64,000 nt of DNA from Mesonia algae (GTDB taxonomy: Bacteria > Bacteroidota > Bacteroidia > Flavobacteriales > Flavobacteriaceae): positions 1 through 64,000 of the forward strand of contig NZ_QKYV01000005.1 in assembly GCF_003253545.1 (NCBI RefSeq). Reading direction: 5' to 3'. This document shows, piece by piece, positions 26,046 to 37,626 of the stretch (within the stretch, counting starts at the first letter, position 1; every line of letters begins with the position of its first letter). A program made the translations under genes and the position numbers. The notes beneath the pieces were generated by a model. The model was not told where the DNA came from. It did not search any database and saw nothing but the letters and a program-made list of their open reading frames with translations.

Positions 26046-27875
26046 TTATTCTAAAGACTGCATATCAACTAAACCTTTATATGCACCATTGATTGCTAAA
26101 AGTTCATGATGTTTTCCTTGCTCTATGATTTTACCTTTTCTCATTACCACAATATGATCTGCGTTTTGAATGGTAGAAAGTCGGTGAGCAATAACAATAG
26201 AAGTTCTATTCTTCATCATGTTTTCTAAAGCTTTCTGTACCAACTGCTCACTTTCAGTATCTAATGCAGAAGTTGCTTCGTCCAAAATCATTATCGGCGG
26301 ATTTTTAAGTACAGCTCGAGCGATTGATAAACGTTGTTGCTGTCCGCCACTTAGTTTTCCTCCGCCATCACCCACATTGGTGTCTAATCCATTCGGTAAC
26401 TCTGAAACAAATTCCCAGGCATTGGCAATTTTTAATGCATCGATAATTTCATCCTCGGTGGCATTATCTTTACCTAATGCAATATTGTTTCTAACAGTAT
26501 CATTAAAAAGAATAGAATCTTGAGTAACTAAACCTGTTAAGCTACGTAAAGATGCTTTAGAAAGTTCTTTTATGTCTACGCCGTCCACTTGTATACTTCC
26601 TTCATTTACATCGTAAAAACGAGTCACTAAATTAGCAATAGTAGATTTACCACTACCAGATTGTCCCACTAAAGCAACGGTTTCTCCTTTTTTTACATTC
26701 AAAGAAAAATCTTTAAGAACATATTCTTCTTCATAACCAAATGAGATATTCTTGATAGAGATCTCTTTTTCAAAATCTTCTTTTTTAATCGCTTGAACGT
26801 GTTCTTTTACAGTAGTTTCTGTTTCTATGATATGATGAATACGTTCTGCACTAGCATTTCCTTTTTGTATACTATAAGTAGCTTTTGAAATTGCTTTCGC
26901 TGGAGTTAAAATATTGTAGGTTAGAACTAAGAATCCTATAAATGTTGAAGCGTCCATAGTTTCATCAATTAAAACCATGTTTCCTCCAAACCATAAAATA
27001 ATAGTAATCACTAAAACACCTAAAAATTCACTCATAGGTGAAGCTAAATTTTGACGATGTAATAAAGAGTTTAGTATGTTGTTTAACCTTCCTGTACTTT
27101 CTTCAAATTTATTTCTAAACTTTCTTTCTGCATTAAATCCCTTAATAATTTTTAAACTGGATAGGGTTTCTTCTACAATAGAAAGAAAATTAGCATTTTC
27201 TTGCTGAGCTTTATTCGATTTCGATTTTAATTTTTTACCAATACTAGAGATTATAAGTCCAGAAATGGGTAAGAAAATCAATACAAACACTGTTAGCTTT
27301 ACGCTAAGTATCAACATTGAAGAAAGTGTAAAAATAATAGTTAAAGGTTCTTTAATAAACATCTCTAGCATGCTTAAAAAAGAAGATTGTATTTCTTGCA
27401 CATCACTTGTAATTCTTGAAATGACATCTCCTTTTTTCTTTTCAGAAAAGAAAGAAATAGGAAGCTCTGTTATTTTTTCATAAATTTTGTTTCTAATGTC
27501 TTTTAGCATACCATTTCTTAAGGAAGCAATAAAATACATAGCTAGGTAATTAAAGAAGTTTTTAAGAAAAAACAATATTACAACTAAAGCGCAAATGGTA
27601 ATTAATGCAGATATTTGTCCGTATTCTTCAACCCTTTGGTTTAAGAAAAAATTGGCATAATCTCCGGCAAAATCTTTCAAGCCCGATAGGTTTCCATCCC
27701 AAACAGGTTTTTCAAGAATAGGATCTTCTTCTTGAAAAAGTACTTGTAACATTGGGATAAATGCTAAAAATGATAAGGTGCTAAAAAGAGCGTAAAAAAT
27801 ATTACAAATAATATTCAGGATAGCGTAGCGCTTGTAGGGCTTGGCAAACTGAAGTACTTTTTTAAAATAACTCAT
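26046..27875 (-). CDS. MsbA-like ABC exporter (fused TMD-NBD)
   Basis: 609 residues. Six-helix exporter domain (about 15-345), then the nucleotide-binding domain: Walker A GQSGSGKST (404-412), signature LSGGQQQR (508-515), Walker B IMILDEA (528-534) and the H-loop IAHRLST. This is the half-transporter layout of MsbA/LmrA, exporting lipids or drugs as a homodimer. It sits in a cluster with a lipid-linked-sugar type glycosyltransferase and a phosphohexomutase, which favours lipid or glycolipid flipping over drug export. The substrate is not determined by sequence. Confidence 0.9.
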   Translation of the reverse strand: MSYFKKVLQFAKPYKRYAILNIICNIFYALFSTLSFLAFIPMLQVLFQEEDPILEKPVWDGNLSGLKDFAGDYANFFLNQRVEEYGQISALITICALVVILFFLKNFFNYLAMYFIASLRNGMLKDIRNKIYEKITELPISFFSEKKKGDVISRITSDVQEIQSSFLSMLEMFIKEPLTIIFTLSSMLILSVKLTVFVLIFLPISGLIISSIGKKLKSKSNKAQQENANFLSIVEETLSSLKIIKGFNAERKFRNKFEESTGRLNNILNSLLHRQNLASPMSEFLGVLVITIILWFGGNMVLIDETMDASTFIGFLVLTYNILTPAKAISKATYSIQKGNASAERIHHIIETETTVKEHVQAIKKEDFEKEISIKNISFGYEEEYVLKDFSLNVKKGETVALVGQSGSGKSTIANLVTRFYDVNEGSIQVDGVDIKELSKASLRSLTGLVTQDSILFNDTVRNNIALGKDNATEDEIIDALKIANAWEFVSELPNGLDTNVGDGGGKLSGGQQQRLSIARAVLKNPPIMILDEATSALDTESEQLVQKALENMMKNRTSIVIAHRLSTIQNADHIVVMRKGKIIEQGKHHELLAINGAYKGLVDMQSLE

Positions 27876-27887
27876 TAAATAATTTTG

Positions 27888-29600
27888 TTAAAAATTGAAA
27901 TAAGATAAAGCGGCATCTATTTTTTGATCTAAATCGCTTTTTACCTTATCGTAATCTTGTAGGTCTTCTAATTTAGCGTTTGCACTAACATAAAATTTTA
28001 TCTTAGGTTCTGTACCACTTGGTCTAGCGGCGATCTGGGTGCCGTCTTCTAAGTGATAAATAAGAACGTTAGATTTTGGAATCTCTAAGATTGTTTTCTC
28101 ATTGGTTAGTAATTCTTGCGCCTCAGAGATTTGATAATCTTCAACTCTTTTTACAGCAACCTCACCAAAATGGGTAGGAGTTTCTGATCGAAGTTTTTTA
28201 AGCATGTTTTCAATTTCTTGAGCGCCTTCAATTCCTTTTTTAACTAAAGAAATAAGTCGTTCTTGGTAAACACCGTGTGTTTTATATAATTGCAACAGCT
28301 GTTCGTAAACCGAGCTTTTATTGCTTTTAGCTTCAGCTGCAATTTCACAAATAAGTAGGGTAGAGGTAACCGCATCTTTATCTCGCACAAAATCACCTAC
28401 CATAAAACCAAAACTCTCTTCCCCGCCGCCGATAAAATTTTGGTTAGGGAAATCTTTTATCATTTTAGCAATCCACTTAAAACCAGTTAATCCTAATTTA
28501 CATTCAACGCCATAATATTGGGCAAGTTGCAGCATCATAGGAGTAGAAACAATGGTAGAAGCTATAAAGTTTCCATCATTAAAACCTTTCTTCTTTTGCT
28601 CTTTTAAAAGAAAATCGGTCATTAAAACCATGGCTTGATTTCCGTTAAGTAAAATCATCTTGCCTTCTTGGTTTCTTACAGCGATTCCTAATCTATCACT
28701 ATCAGGATCTGTACCAATAACAATGTCAGCTTGTTCCTTATCGGCTAACTCTAAGGCCAGTTTTAAAGCTTCGGGCTCTTCTGGGTTAGGAGATTTCACC
28801 GTTGGGAAGTCTCCGTTTGGTTCGGCTTGTTCTTCAACTACTTTTACATTGGTATAACCTGCACGTTTTAATACTTCTGGAATTAAGGTTATAGAAGTAC
28901 CGTGAAGAGAAGTGAAAACAATTTTTAATGCCGATTTTGCTTCCGCGGAAGCGTTAAAACTACCATTTTTTATCGATGCTGTAATAAATGCTTCATCTAC
29001 ATCTTTATCAATAAACTGAATGAGTTCTTTTTTTGCTTCAAAATTTATGTGCTGATATTCTAAATTTTCAATCTCCTGAATAATTTCTTCGTCCTGAGGA
29101 GGAACTAGCTGTCCGCCGTCTTTCCAATACACTTTGTAGCCATTATACTCGGGCGGATTGTGACTAGCGGTAAGTACAATGCCGCATTGGCAATTAAGAT
29201 GTTTTACTGCAAAAGAAAGTTCTGGCGTAGGTCTTAGGTCTGAAAATAAAAAGACTTTAATACCGTTAGCCGAAAACACATTTGCTACGATTTGCGCCAG
29301 TTCTTTACTATTATGTCTACAATCGTAAGCAATCGCTACTTGTAGTTGTTCATTAGGGAATTGTTTTTTAAGGTAACTAGAAATCCCTTGAGTGTTTTTT
29401 CCTAAGGTGTATTTGTTAATTCTATTGGTGCCTACGCCCATTATACCGCGCATACCGCCTGTGCCAAAAGCTAAGTTCTTATAGAAGCTATCTTTTAATT
29501 CTTTTGCATCGTTTTCTATTAGATGTTGAGTTTGCTGTCTTGTGTGGGTATCAAAAGTGTCTGATAACCAATTTTTGGCTTTAGATAGTATTTCTTCCAT
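27888..29600 (-). CDS. Phosphoglucomutase/phosphomannomutase family protein
   Basis: 570 residues, the longer PGM2-like form. The phosphoserine loop is TASHNPPEYNGYK (144-156, Ser146), the metal loop is GTDPDSDRLG (296-305), sugar specificity GGGEESFGF, and the phosphate-binding RPSGTEPKIKFY near the C terminus. It interconverts hexose 1- and 6-phosphates (or pentose phosphates, as in PGM2), providing sugar-1-phosphate for glycans. It lies 12 nt upstream of the ABC exporter. One GC-rich palindrome copy lies in it (residues 216-221, NASAEA), in a non-catalytic segment. Confidence 0.92.
   Translation of the reverse strand: MEEILSKAKNWLSDTFDTHTRQQTQHLIENDAKELKDSFYKNLAFGTGGMRGIMGVGTNRINKYTLGKNTQGISSYLKKQFPNEQLQVAIAYDCRHNSKELAQIVANVFSANGIKVFLFSDLRPTPELSFAVKHLNCQCGIVLTASHNPPEYNGYKVYWKDGGQLVPPQDEEIIQEIENLEYQHINFEAKKELIQFIDKDVDEAFITASIKNGSFNASAEAKSALKIVFTSLHGTSITLIPEVLKRAGYTNVKVVEEQAEPNGDFPTVKSPNPEEPEALKLALELADKEQADIVIGTDPDSDRLGIAVRNQEGKMILLNGNQAMVLMTDFLLKEQKKKGFNDGNFIASTIVSTPMMLQLAQYYGVECKLGLTGFKWIAKMIKDFPNQNFIGGGEESFGFMVGDFVRDKDAVTSTLLICEIAAEAKSNKSSVYEQLLQLYKTHGVYQERLISLVKKGIEGAQEIENMLKKLRSETPTHFGEVAVKRVEDYQISEAQELLTNEKTILEIPKSNVLIYHLEDGTQIAARPSGTEPKIKFYVSANAKLEDLQDYDKVKSDLDQKIDAALSYFNF
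28939..28953. repeat. Dispersed GC-rich palindrome inside the phosphohexomutase gene
   Basis: GCTTCCGCGGAAGC (28939-28952) is a perfect 14-bp palindrome. On the coding strand it reads AAC GCT TCC GCG GAA GCA, Asn-Ala-Ser-Ala-Glu-Ala, the same frame as in purL and mltG. Confidence 0.65.
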
Positions 29601-29653
29601 AAGATTAGATAATTATAGAGTGCAAAAGTAAAGAATATTACTGAAGCGAGTAC

Positions 29654-30607
29654 TTATTTAAGTATTTTACTGATTTTGTAACGTTGCGGATTTTTTTGAG
29701 TTCGTAGGATAAGTTCTCCCAGAAATCCAGCAATAAAAAGTAATGTTCCTAAAACCATCACGGTTAACGCGATATAGAACCAAGGATTTTGAGTAACTAA
29801 AATATCTGGAATATGATGCCAGAGTTTGTAAAGCTTAGAAGCGCCAACCCAAATAGCGGTTATAAAGCCAATAGCAAACATAATGACTCCCCAAGCGCCA
29901 AATAAATGCATGGGTCTTTTTCCAAATTTTGATAAAAACCAAATAGAGATAAGATCTAGAAAACCATGAACAAAGCGTTCGGCTCCAAATTTAGTCGAGC
30001 CATATTTTCTAGCTTGGTGTTTTACTACTTTTTCATCAATTTTAGAGAAACCTGCATTTTTAGCTAAAAGCGGAATATACCGATGCATTTCCCCGTAGAC
30101 ATCGATATTTTTAACCACCTCTTTTTTATAAGCTTTTAAGCCACAGTTAAAATCGTGTAGTTTAACGCCTGAAACTTTTCTAGCAGCTGCATTAAATAGT
30201 TTAGATGGAATGTTTTTAGTTAAAACATCATCATAGCGTTTCTTTTTCCAGCCAGAGATAATATCAAAGTTTTCATTTTTTATAAGCTCAAATAACTCTG
30301 GAATTTCTTCAGGATTGTCTTGCAGGTCGGCATCCATGGTAATGATCACTTCTCCTTGAACCATTTCAAAACCTGCGTGTAAAGCTTGTGATTTACCGTA
30401 ATTTTTTAAAAACTGTATGGCTTTTATATGCTCATCTTTAGCGACTATATTCTGAATTTCTTGCCACGAACTATCGCTACTGCCATCATCTATAAAAATT
30501 ACCTCATAACTATATTGGTTGGTTTTCATTACAGAAGTGATCCAACGGTATAACTCGGGAATAGATTCTTGCTCGTTTAAAAGGGGAATAACGATAGAAA
30601 TTTGCAT
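29654..30607 (-). CDS. Glycosyltransferase family 2, polyprenyl-phosphate type (DPM1/ArnC/GtrB-like)
   Basis: 317 residues. GT2 domain with SIVIPLLNEQESIPELY, VIFIDDGSSDSSW and TMDADLQDNPEE (DxD), followed by two C-terminal TM helices (about 237-258 and 275-300). This is the architecture of enzymes that move a sugar from UDP- or GDP-sugar to polyprenyl phosphate, making a lipid-linked sugar at the inner membrane for later glycan modification. Neighbours (phosphohexomutase, ABC exporter) fit a small lipid-sugar pathway. The sugar is unknown. Confidence 0.9.
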   Translation of the reverse strand: MQISIVIPLLNEQESIPELYRWITSVMKTNQYSYEVIFIDDGSSDSSWQEIQNIVAKDEHIKAIQFLKNYGKSQALHAGFEMVQGEVIITMDADLQDNPEEIPELFELIKNENFDIISGWKKKRYDDVLTKNIPSKLFNAAARKVSGVKLHDFNCGLKAYKKEVVKNIDVYGEMHRYIPLLAKNAGFSKIDEKVVKHQARKYGSTKFGAERFVHGFLDLISIWFLSKFGKRPMHLFGAWGVIMFAIGFITAIWVGASKLYKLWHHIPDILVTQNPWFYIALTVMVLGTLLFIAGFLGELILRTQKNPQRYKISKILK

Positions 30608-30619
30608 AAAATAAATTGT

Positions 30620-31153
30620 TTATCCTTCTAAGGCAGGATTTTTTCTTTTCATAATTAAACCAACAATTAGAGAGATTATAAATCCGAAAAATAAAGAAGA
30701 AACAAGAGTCATTGTTGTTAAAAAACCAGCTGAACGAGTGAAACTTGTCATTTCCATACTTTGCTCTATTTGGGCATCAGTCACCTGCCCACTTTCAATC
30801 ATACTCATTCGTTGTTGCTCACCCATTAAATCTATGAATTCTGGATAAATGTACGAATAATGAAAATATGCATATATGCCTACGATAATTCCTCCAATAG
30901 CTGCTACGGCTAAACCAACTTTTAATGCTTGTGATAAGCTAAGAAATCCGTTATTTTTCTTTTTAAATTCTTTAATTGCATACATAAAAATTGCAATATT
31001 AAGTAGGATGCTGACAACACTTATAATATAATTACCAGTGCTATCAGGGTTTATATTGAATACGTATACAATGACTAACATTAATATACCTATTAAAGCT
31101 AAGCTTCCGCCATAATTATAGGCTATGGGTTTAATTGAAGGAGAGTTTTCCAT
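30620..31153 (-). CDS. DUF4199 membrane protein
   Basis: 177 residues with four predicted TM helices (about 16-32, 42-58, 79-98 and 145-167) and a loop rich in Met and Gln (about 112-130). The pattern matches the Bacteroidota family DUF4199. It commonly precedes a GT2 gene, as here (12 nt gap), and a -7 like TATATTTG is on the minus strand at 31188-31195, so this is probably the first gene of the seven-gene cluster reaching the Spy-like gene. Function unknown. Confidence 0.85.
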   Translation of the reverse strand: MENSPSIKPIAYNYGGSLALIGILMLVIVYVFNINPDSTGNYIISVVSILLNIAIFMYAIKEFKKKNNGFLSLSQALKVGLAVAAIGGIIVGIYAYFHYSYIYPEFIDLMGEQQRMSMIESGQVTDAQIEQSMEMTSFTRSAGFLTTMTLVSSLFFGFIISLIVGLIMKRKNPALEG

Positions 31154-31257
31154 GGTTGTTCTTTTAAGTTTCTGATTGGTTAGTACACAAATATAGAAAA
31201 AGGTTACATAGTCTTGATGAAAAGTTTATATTTGTAGGAATAATTTTTAGAAAAAGA

Positions 31258-31287
31258 TTGTTTTATTCTAAGAATTGTTTAAATTTG
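31258..31287 (+). promoter_or_regulatory. rpmE2 promoter
   Basis: TTG (31258-31260), 19-nt spacer, TAAATTTG (31280-31287): a full match to the Bacteroidota consensus TTG-N17..23-TAnnTTTG, 37 nt before the rpmE2 start. Confidence 0.75.
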
Positions 31288-31324
31288 CACCTCGAAAAAA
31301 TCATAAGATTTAAAGATTAAGAAG

Positions 31325-31576
31325 ATGAAACAAGGAATCCATCCAGAAAATTATAGACTTGTAGCTTTTAAAGATATGTCTAACGACGAGATTTTTTTAA
31401 CAAAGTCTACCGTAAATACAAAAGAAACAATCGACGTAGAAGGAACTGAATATCCTTTGGTGAAGTTAGAAATCTCTAGAACTTCTCACCCGTTTTATAC
31501 TGGTAAGACGAAGTTAATCGATTCAGCTGGTCGTATTGACAAGTTTAAAAACAAATACGCTAAGTTTAAGAAGTAA
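31325..31576 (+). CDS. rpmE2: 50S ribosomal protein L31 type B
   Basis: 83 residues beginning [11 protein letters not shown], with [24 protein letters not shown], the canonical L31 core. There is no cysteine anywhere, so it is the zinc-free C-minus (type B) form. In many bacteria that form replaces zinc-binding L31 under zinc limitation; in flavobacteria it is normally the standard copy, and the consensus promoter here suggests constitutive expression. Single gene with its own terminator. Confidence 0.97.
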   Translation: MKQGIHPENYRLVAFKDMSNDEIFLTKSTVNTKETIDVEGTEYPLVKLEISRTSHPFYTGKTKLIDSAGRIDKFKNKYAKFKK

Positions 31577-31598
31577 TTCTTTACTTATTTTGATATAT

Positions 31599-31630
31599 AA
31601 AAAGCCTTCAAATTTATTTGAAGGCTTTTT
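31599..31630 (+). terminator. rpmE2 terminator
   Basis: Stem AAAAAGCCTTCAAAT (31599-31613) pairs with its complement at 31616-31630, closing with a run of five T on the plus strand; 22 nt after the rpmE2 stop. Confidence 0.9.
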
Positions 31631-31676
31631 CTGTTTCCTCTGACTTTAATATGTTTTATAGGTTTATATTTATAAT

Positions 31677-31710
31677 AAAAAAGCCTGCAATGTTAATTGC
31701 AGGCTTTTTT
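31677..31710 (-). terminator. icd terminator
   Basis: Stem AAAAAAGCCTGCAA (31677-31690) / TTGCAGGCTTTTTT (31697-31710) with a 6-nt loop, 20 nt past the icd stop on the minus strand. Back-to-back with the rpmE2 terminator. Confidence 0.92.
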
Positions 31711-31730
31711 GTTAAGAATGGTGATTGAGA

Positions 31731-33968
<2,238 letters not shown>

Positions 33969-34084
33969 TTAGAAGTTAATTTTAGTAATAGATAAAAGCT
34001 AAAAACTGCTTTTTATGTAATTTTTCACAAATATAAGGAATTAGCGCTCTTAGTGAAAGTGGTATGCTATTAGAATATTGTTAA

Positions 34085-34119
34085 TAAAAAAAGTCTCCCA
34101 TTATGGAAGACTTTTTTTA
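34085..34119 (-). terminator. rplS terminator
   Basis: AAAAAAAGTCTcCCA pairs with TGGaAGACTTTTTTT with one mismatch around a TTA-centred loop; T-tract on the minus strand, about 15 nt beyond the rplS stop. Confidence 0.85.
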
Positions 34120-34134
34120 TTAAGATTAAAAAGC

Positions 34135-34491
34135 TTATTGCTTTAAGCGACGCTCTTTAATTCTTGCTTTTTTACCAGTAAGTTCTCTAAAGTAGTAAAT
34201 TCTAGCTCTACGAACTTTACCTCTTTTATTGATCTCTACTTTTTGAAGAGCAGGTAAGTTAAGTGGGAAGATACGCTCTACACCAACAGTTCCACTCATC
34301 TTGCGAATCGTGAAAGTTTGAGATGATCCTGTACCTTTCATTTGAATTACTACTCCTCTAAAAAACTGCGTACGAGTTTTTTGACCCTCTTTAATTTCGT
34401 AGTATACAGTAATTGTATCTCCGGCACCAAATTTTGGGAATTCTTTTTTTGTAACGAATTCGTCTTGTACAAATTTAATTAACGATTCCAT
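34135..34491 (-). CDS. rplS: 50S ribosomal protein L19
   Basis: 118 residues with the L19 core FGAGDTITVYYEIKEG, RTQFFRGVVIQMKG, TFTIRKMSGTVGVERIFPL and YYFRELTGKKARIKE. It lies at the 30S-50S interface. It follows trmD by 113 nt in the same direction, the conserved trmD-rplS order; the gap is longer than usual and could hold an own promoter or L19 leader, but I see no clear hairpin in it. Confidence 0.98.
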   Translation of the reverse strand: MESLIKFVQDEFVTKKEFPKFGAGDTITVYYEIKEGQKTRTQFFRGVVIQMKGTGSSQTFTIRKMSGTVGVERIFPLNLPALQKVEINKRGKVRRARIYYFRELTGKKARIKERRLKQ

Positions 34492-34604
34492 ATTTTCTAT
34501 AGTGTTTAAGTAAAACTAAAACAACGTTCGCGATTTTCGCCAGAGGTTGATTTAGAAGCGAGTGCAAAAATAATATTTATTTTTAAACCAACAAGTTTAT
34601 TAAT

Positions 34605-35282
34605 TTATTCTTTTAACAAGTCTGGTCTTTTTTCTTGTGTTCTTTGGTAAGCTTTTTCTTCTCTCCAAGCTTCAATTTTAGGAAAATTTCCGCTGGTTAA
34701 AATTTCAGGTACTTTCCATCCTTTATAGTCTGCCGGTCTGGTGTAAATAGGAGGAGCTAACAAATCATCCTGAAAAGAATCTGTTAAGGCTGAAGTTTCA
34801 TTACCTAGCACTCCTGGGATGAGGCGAATTACGGCGTCACATAAAATAGCCGCTCCTAATTCTCCTCCAGAAAGCACATAATCTCCTACAGAAATTTCTC
34901 TAGTTATGAAATGATCTCGTACACGTTGATCGACACCTTTATAATGTCCGCAAAGAATGATAATATTTCCTTTTAGAGAAAGTTGATTGGCTATACTTTG
35001 ATTAAGCGTCTCCCCGTCTGGAGTCATATAAATGACCTCGTCATAATCTCGTTTTGATTTTAAATCAGAAATGCATTTATCAATAGGTTCGATCATCATG
35101 ACCATTCCTGCGCCACCGCCAAATTGATAATCATCAATTTGCTTGTAATTATCGGTTACATAATCTCTTAAATTATGTAGTTGAACCTCTACAAGTCCTT
35201 TTTCTATTGAACGTTTTAAGATAGAAGCTTCAAACGGACTTTTAAGAATATCGGGAACGACCGTGATGATATCAATACGCAT
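34605..35282 (-). CDS. trmD: tRNA (guanine-37-N1)-methyltransferase
   Basis: 225 residues, full length for the SPOUT-class TrmD. Visible: [13 protein letters not shown] start, [27 protein letters not shown], the deep-knot SAM site [15 protein letters not shown] and [14 protein letters not shown]. It makes m1G37 in tRNAs reading CNN codons, preventing +1 frameshifting. Followed by rplS and preceded 17 nt upstream by a membrane coiled-coil protein. Confidence 0.97.
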   Translation of the reverse strand: MRIDIITVVPDILKSPFEASILKRSIEKGLVEVQLHNLRDYVTDNYKQIDDYQFGGGAGMVMMIEPIDKCISDLKSKRDYDEVIYMTPDGETLNQSIANQLSLKGNIIILCGHYKGVDQRVRDHFITREISVGDYVLSGGELGAAILCDAVIRLIPGVLGNETSALTDSFQDDLLAPPIYTRPADYKGWKVPEILTSGNFPKIEAWREEKAYQRTQEKRPDLLKE

Positions 35283-35299
35283 AAGTAAGGATTAATTTC

Positions 35300-35890
35300 T
35301 TAGCTTTTATTAGCTTGTTTATTCTTTTCGTCTTGAAGCATTCTTCCTAATTTTTGCTGCTTTTCTAAGGCAGTTTTACGATATTCTTCAAATTCAGCTT
35401 CATTTTCGGCTAAATTCTTCCTAGCTTCTTTGGTTAAGACATTACTGTTTTTAAACTTATAAATAAAGAATAAAAGTATTAAAACAAGAGCTAGAATAAT
35501 CACCCACATGGTAGTTTGATACGTGCCTTTATCGGTAGCCATCCCTAAAAAGCTAATGTCATCCTTTTCCTGAGTTACATTTTCTAAATCTTCTTTAGTC
35601 TGATTTAGCTTTTGTTGAAGTTGAGCAACTTCTTTTCTTTGGTTTTGTATGGTGTCGCTTGAAGACTGAATGGTTTTATTAAGGCCCTCAATTTCGTTAA
35701 CCGTATTTTTTTGCAATTGAAGAAGGCTGTTGTGTTTTACGACTTTGTATTCTTGGTAGTTATTGGCATCTTCAATAAGCTCTGTAAATTGAGCGTTAAT
35801 TGAATTATCGGTATTTTGAGAATCTTCTTGCGCAAAGATACTTCCGCAAAGGAATAAAAAAAGAATAAGGCTAGATAGCGATTTTTTCAT
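35300..35890 (-). CDS. Membrane-anchored coiled-coil protein of unknown function
   Basis: 196 residues from ATG 35890 (MKKSLSSLILFLFLCG...), chosen because it gives a clean signal peptide ending IFAQ; the longer ORF from 35917 adds nine non-signal residues. A long coiled coil (about 25-115) with regular Leu/Gln heptads (QLQQKLNQTKEDLENVTQE) leads into one TM helix (about 128-147, TMWVIILALVLILLFFIYKF) and a charged cytoplasmic tail of about 50 residues. This N-out topology resembles flavobacterial tRNA-methyltransferase-linked proteins of unknown role. No enzyme motif seen. Confidence 0.72.
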   Translation of the reverse strand: MKKSLSSLILFLFLCGSIFAQEDSQNTDNSINAQFTELIEDANNYQEYKVVKHNSLLQLQKNTVNEIEGLNKTIQSSSDTIQNQRKEVAQLQQKLNQTKEDLENVTQEKDDISFLGMATDKGTYQTTMWVIILALVLILLFFIYKFKNSNVLTKEARKNLAENEAEFEEYRKTALEKQQKLGRMLQDEKNKQANKS

Positions 35891-36007
35891 TTCAAGGTTT
35901 TTATAGTTTGTAAGCACAACGTCTTAGAATAATTACTTATTGTATGATATGCGATACAATTTTGAAGCGACAAATATACTAATTAAATGTAGCTTTATAG
36001 AATTAAA

Positions 36008-36033
36008 AAACCTACTGCGAAAACAGTAGGTTT
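36008..36033 (-). terminator. GAPDH gene terminator
   Basis: 10-bp perfect stem AAACCTACTG (36008-36017) / CAGTAGGTTT (36024-36033) with a 6-nt loop, T-tract on the minus strand; 19 nt past the stop at 36053. Confidence 0.88.
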
Positions 36034-36052
36034 GAAGAATTTTTTATAACTA

Positions 36053-37498
36053 CTAGTAGTAAGTAAATCTTCTTACTTTAGCAATGTATTTTGCTAGTCT
36101 TATAACTTGATGACTGTAACCATACTCGTTATCATACCAAATATAAAGGATAATATTTTTACCATCTTCAGTAACTATAGTAGCATTACTGTCGTAGATT
36201 GAAGGAGCAGAAGATCCCACAATATCTGATGATACTAATTCATTATCTACAGAGTATTTTATTTGTTCAACTAAATCACCTTCTAAGGCATACTTCTTTA
36301 AAATATCATTTAGTTCTTCTAAGGTAACTTCTTTTTTAACGTTTAAGTTAAGAATCGCTAAAGATCCATTAGGAACAGGAACTCTAATAGCGTTAGAAGT
36401 TAGTTTTCCTTCTAAAACAGGTAATGCTTTAGCCACTGCTTTTCCAGCACCAGTTTCGGTTATTACCATATTTAATGCGGCAGCACGACCTCTTCTATAT
36501 TTTTTGTGCATATTATCCACCAAGTTCTGGTCATTAGTATATGCGTGGATAGTTTCCAAATGTCCATGTTCTACACCTAATGAATCTTCAATGGCTTTTA
36601 AAACTGGAGTAATAGCATTTGTAGTACAAGAAGCAGCAGAAAAGATTGAAACTTCATCTGGGTTATGCTCTTTTTGATTAACTCCGTGTACAATATTAGG
36701 AACACCTTTCCCTGGAGCAGTCAATAAAACTTTACTTGCTCCTTTTGTTAAGTGTCTTTTTAATGCCACGTCGTCTCTAAATGCACCGGTATTATCAATA
36801 ATAAGGGCGTCGTTAATTCCGTAGGCTGTATAATCAATATCTTCTGGTTGGTTAGCAGAAATAATATGTACCGTGGTTCCATTAATAATTAAGGCACTTT
36901 TTTCTACGTTATAAGAAACGGTACCTAAGAAATCTCCGTGAACAGAATCACTTCTTAAAAGAGAAGCTCTTTTTTCTAAAACAGTCTCATCTACACTTCC
37001 TCTAACTACAATAGCTCTTAAGCGAAGCTGACTTCCTTTACCAGTTTTAGACATTAACTCACGAGCCAATAATCTACCAATTCTTCCAAAACCATATAAA
37101 ACCACATCTTTAGGCTCTATATTCTCATAGTTTTTAGCTTCTCCTAACTTTCCGTTTACAAAAGCTGTAGCATTGTTATAGTTTTCAGCTTCTTTTTGAT
37201 ATTCGTAAGTTAACTTTCCAATATCTAATTTTGCAGGTGGAAGATCAATAGTCTTAATTGCTTGTGCAATTTCTACAGAATCGAAGATAGAAATAGGTTT
37301 TTGAACAAATTCTCCTGCATATTCATGAAGGTTAAGAATTTCACTAACACTCTTATCTATCAATTGGTTTTTAAAAAGAACAAGCTCTATCGCTTTATCA
37401 TACCATAAATCATTTACGGTTTTAATAAACTCTACCGTAGCTTTCCTTCTATCTGCTTGAAAAGCAAGTTCTTTTTCGTAAGTTTCGTTTTGACTCAT
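36053..37498 (-). CDS. gap: Glyceraldehyde-3-phosphate dehydrogenase, long form
   Basis: 481 residues against the usual 330-340. About 125 residues of helical N-terminal extension precede the Rossmann start DVVLYGFGRIGRLLARE. The catalytic Cys lies in SAASCTTNAITPVLKAI; HAYTNDQNLVD, RGRAAALNMVITETGA (phosphate site) and YDNEYGYSHQV are intact. Long GAPDHs of this kind are found throughout Bacteroidota. It interconverts G3P and 1,3-bisphosphoglycerate; with NAD or NADP is not readable with confidence. Whether this is the glycolytic or gluconeogenic isozyme is unknown. Single gene. Confidence 0.94.
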   Translation of the reverse strand: MSQNETYEKELAFQADRRKATVEFIKTVNDLWYDKAIELVLFKNQLIDKSVSEILNLHEYAGEFVQKPISIFDSVEIAQAIKTIDLPPAKLDIGKLTYEYQKEAENYNNATAFVNGKLGEAKNYENIEPKDVVLYGFGRIGRLLARELMSKTGKGSQLRLRAIVVRGSVDETVLEKRASLLRSDSVHGDFLGTVSYNVEKSALIINGTTVHIISANQPEDIDYTAYGINDALIIDNTGAFRDDVALKRHLTKGASKVLLTAPGKGVPNIVHGVNQKEHNPDEVSIFSAASCTTNAITPVLKAIEDSLGVEHGHLETIHAYTNDQNLVDNMHKKYRRGRAAALNMVITETGAGKAVAKALPVLEGKLTSNAIRVPVPNGSLAILNLNVKKEVTLEELNDILKKYALEGDLVEQIKYSVDNELVSSDIVGSSAPSIYDSNATIVTEDGKNIILYIWYDNEYGYSHQVIRLAKYIAKVRRFTYY

Positions 37499-37568
37499 TA
37501 TTTGTTGTGTTAAGATTTAAGGTCGTGCAAAAATAATTATTTAAAACATATTTATACCTTAAAAAATG

Positions 37569-37602
37569 AAAATCCTCTTACAGAATTCTATAAGAGGATT
37601 TT
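37569..37602 (-). terminator. HtrA gene terminator
   Basis: Stem AAAATCCTCTTA (37569-37580 including flanking A) / TAAGAGGATTTT (37591-37602), 10-nt loop, T-rich tail on the minus strand, 24 nt past the stop. Confidence 0.88.
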
Positions 37603-37626
37603 TTATTAGTGTATGAAAATAACTTA

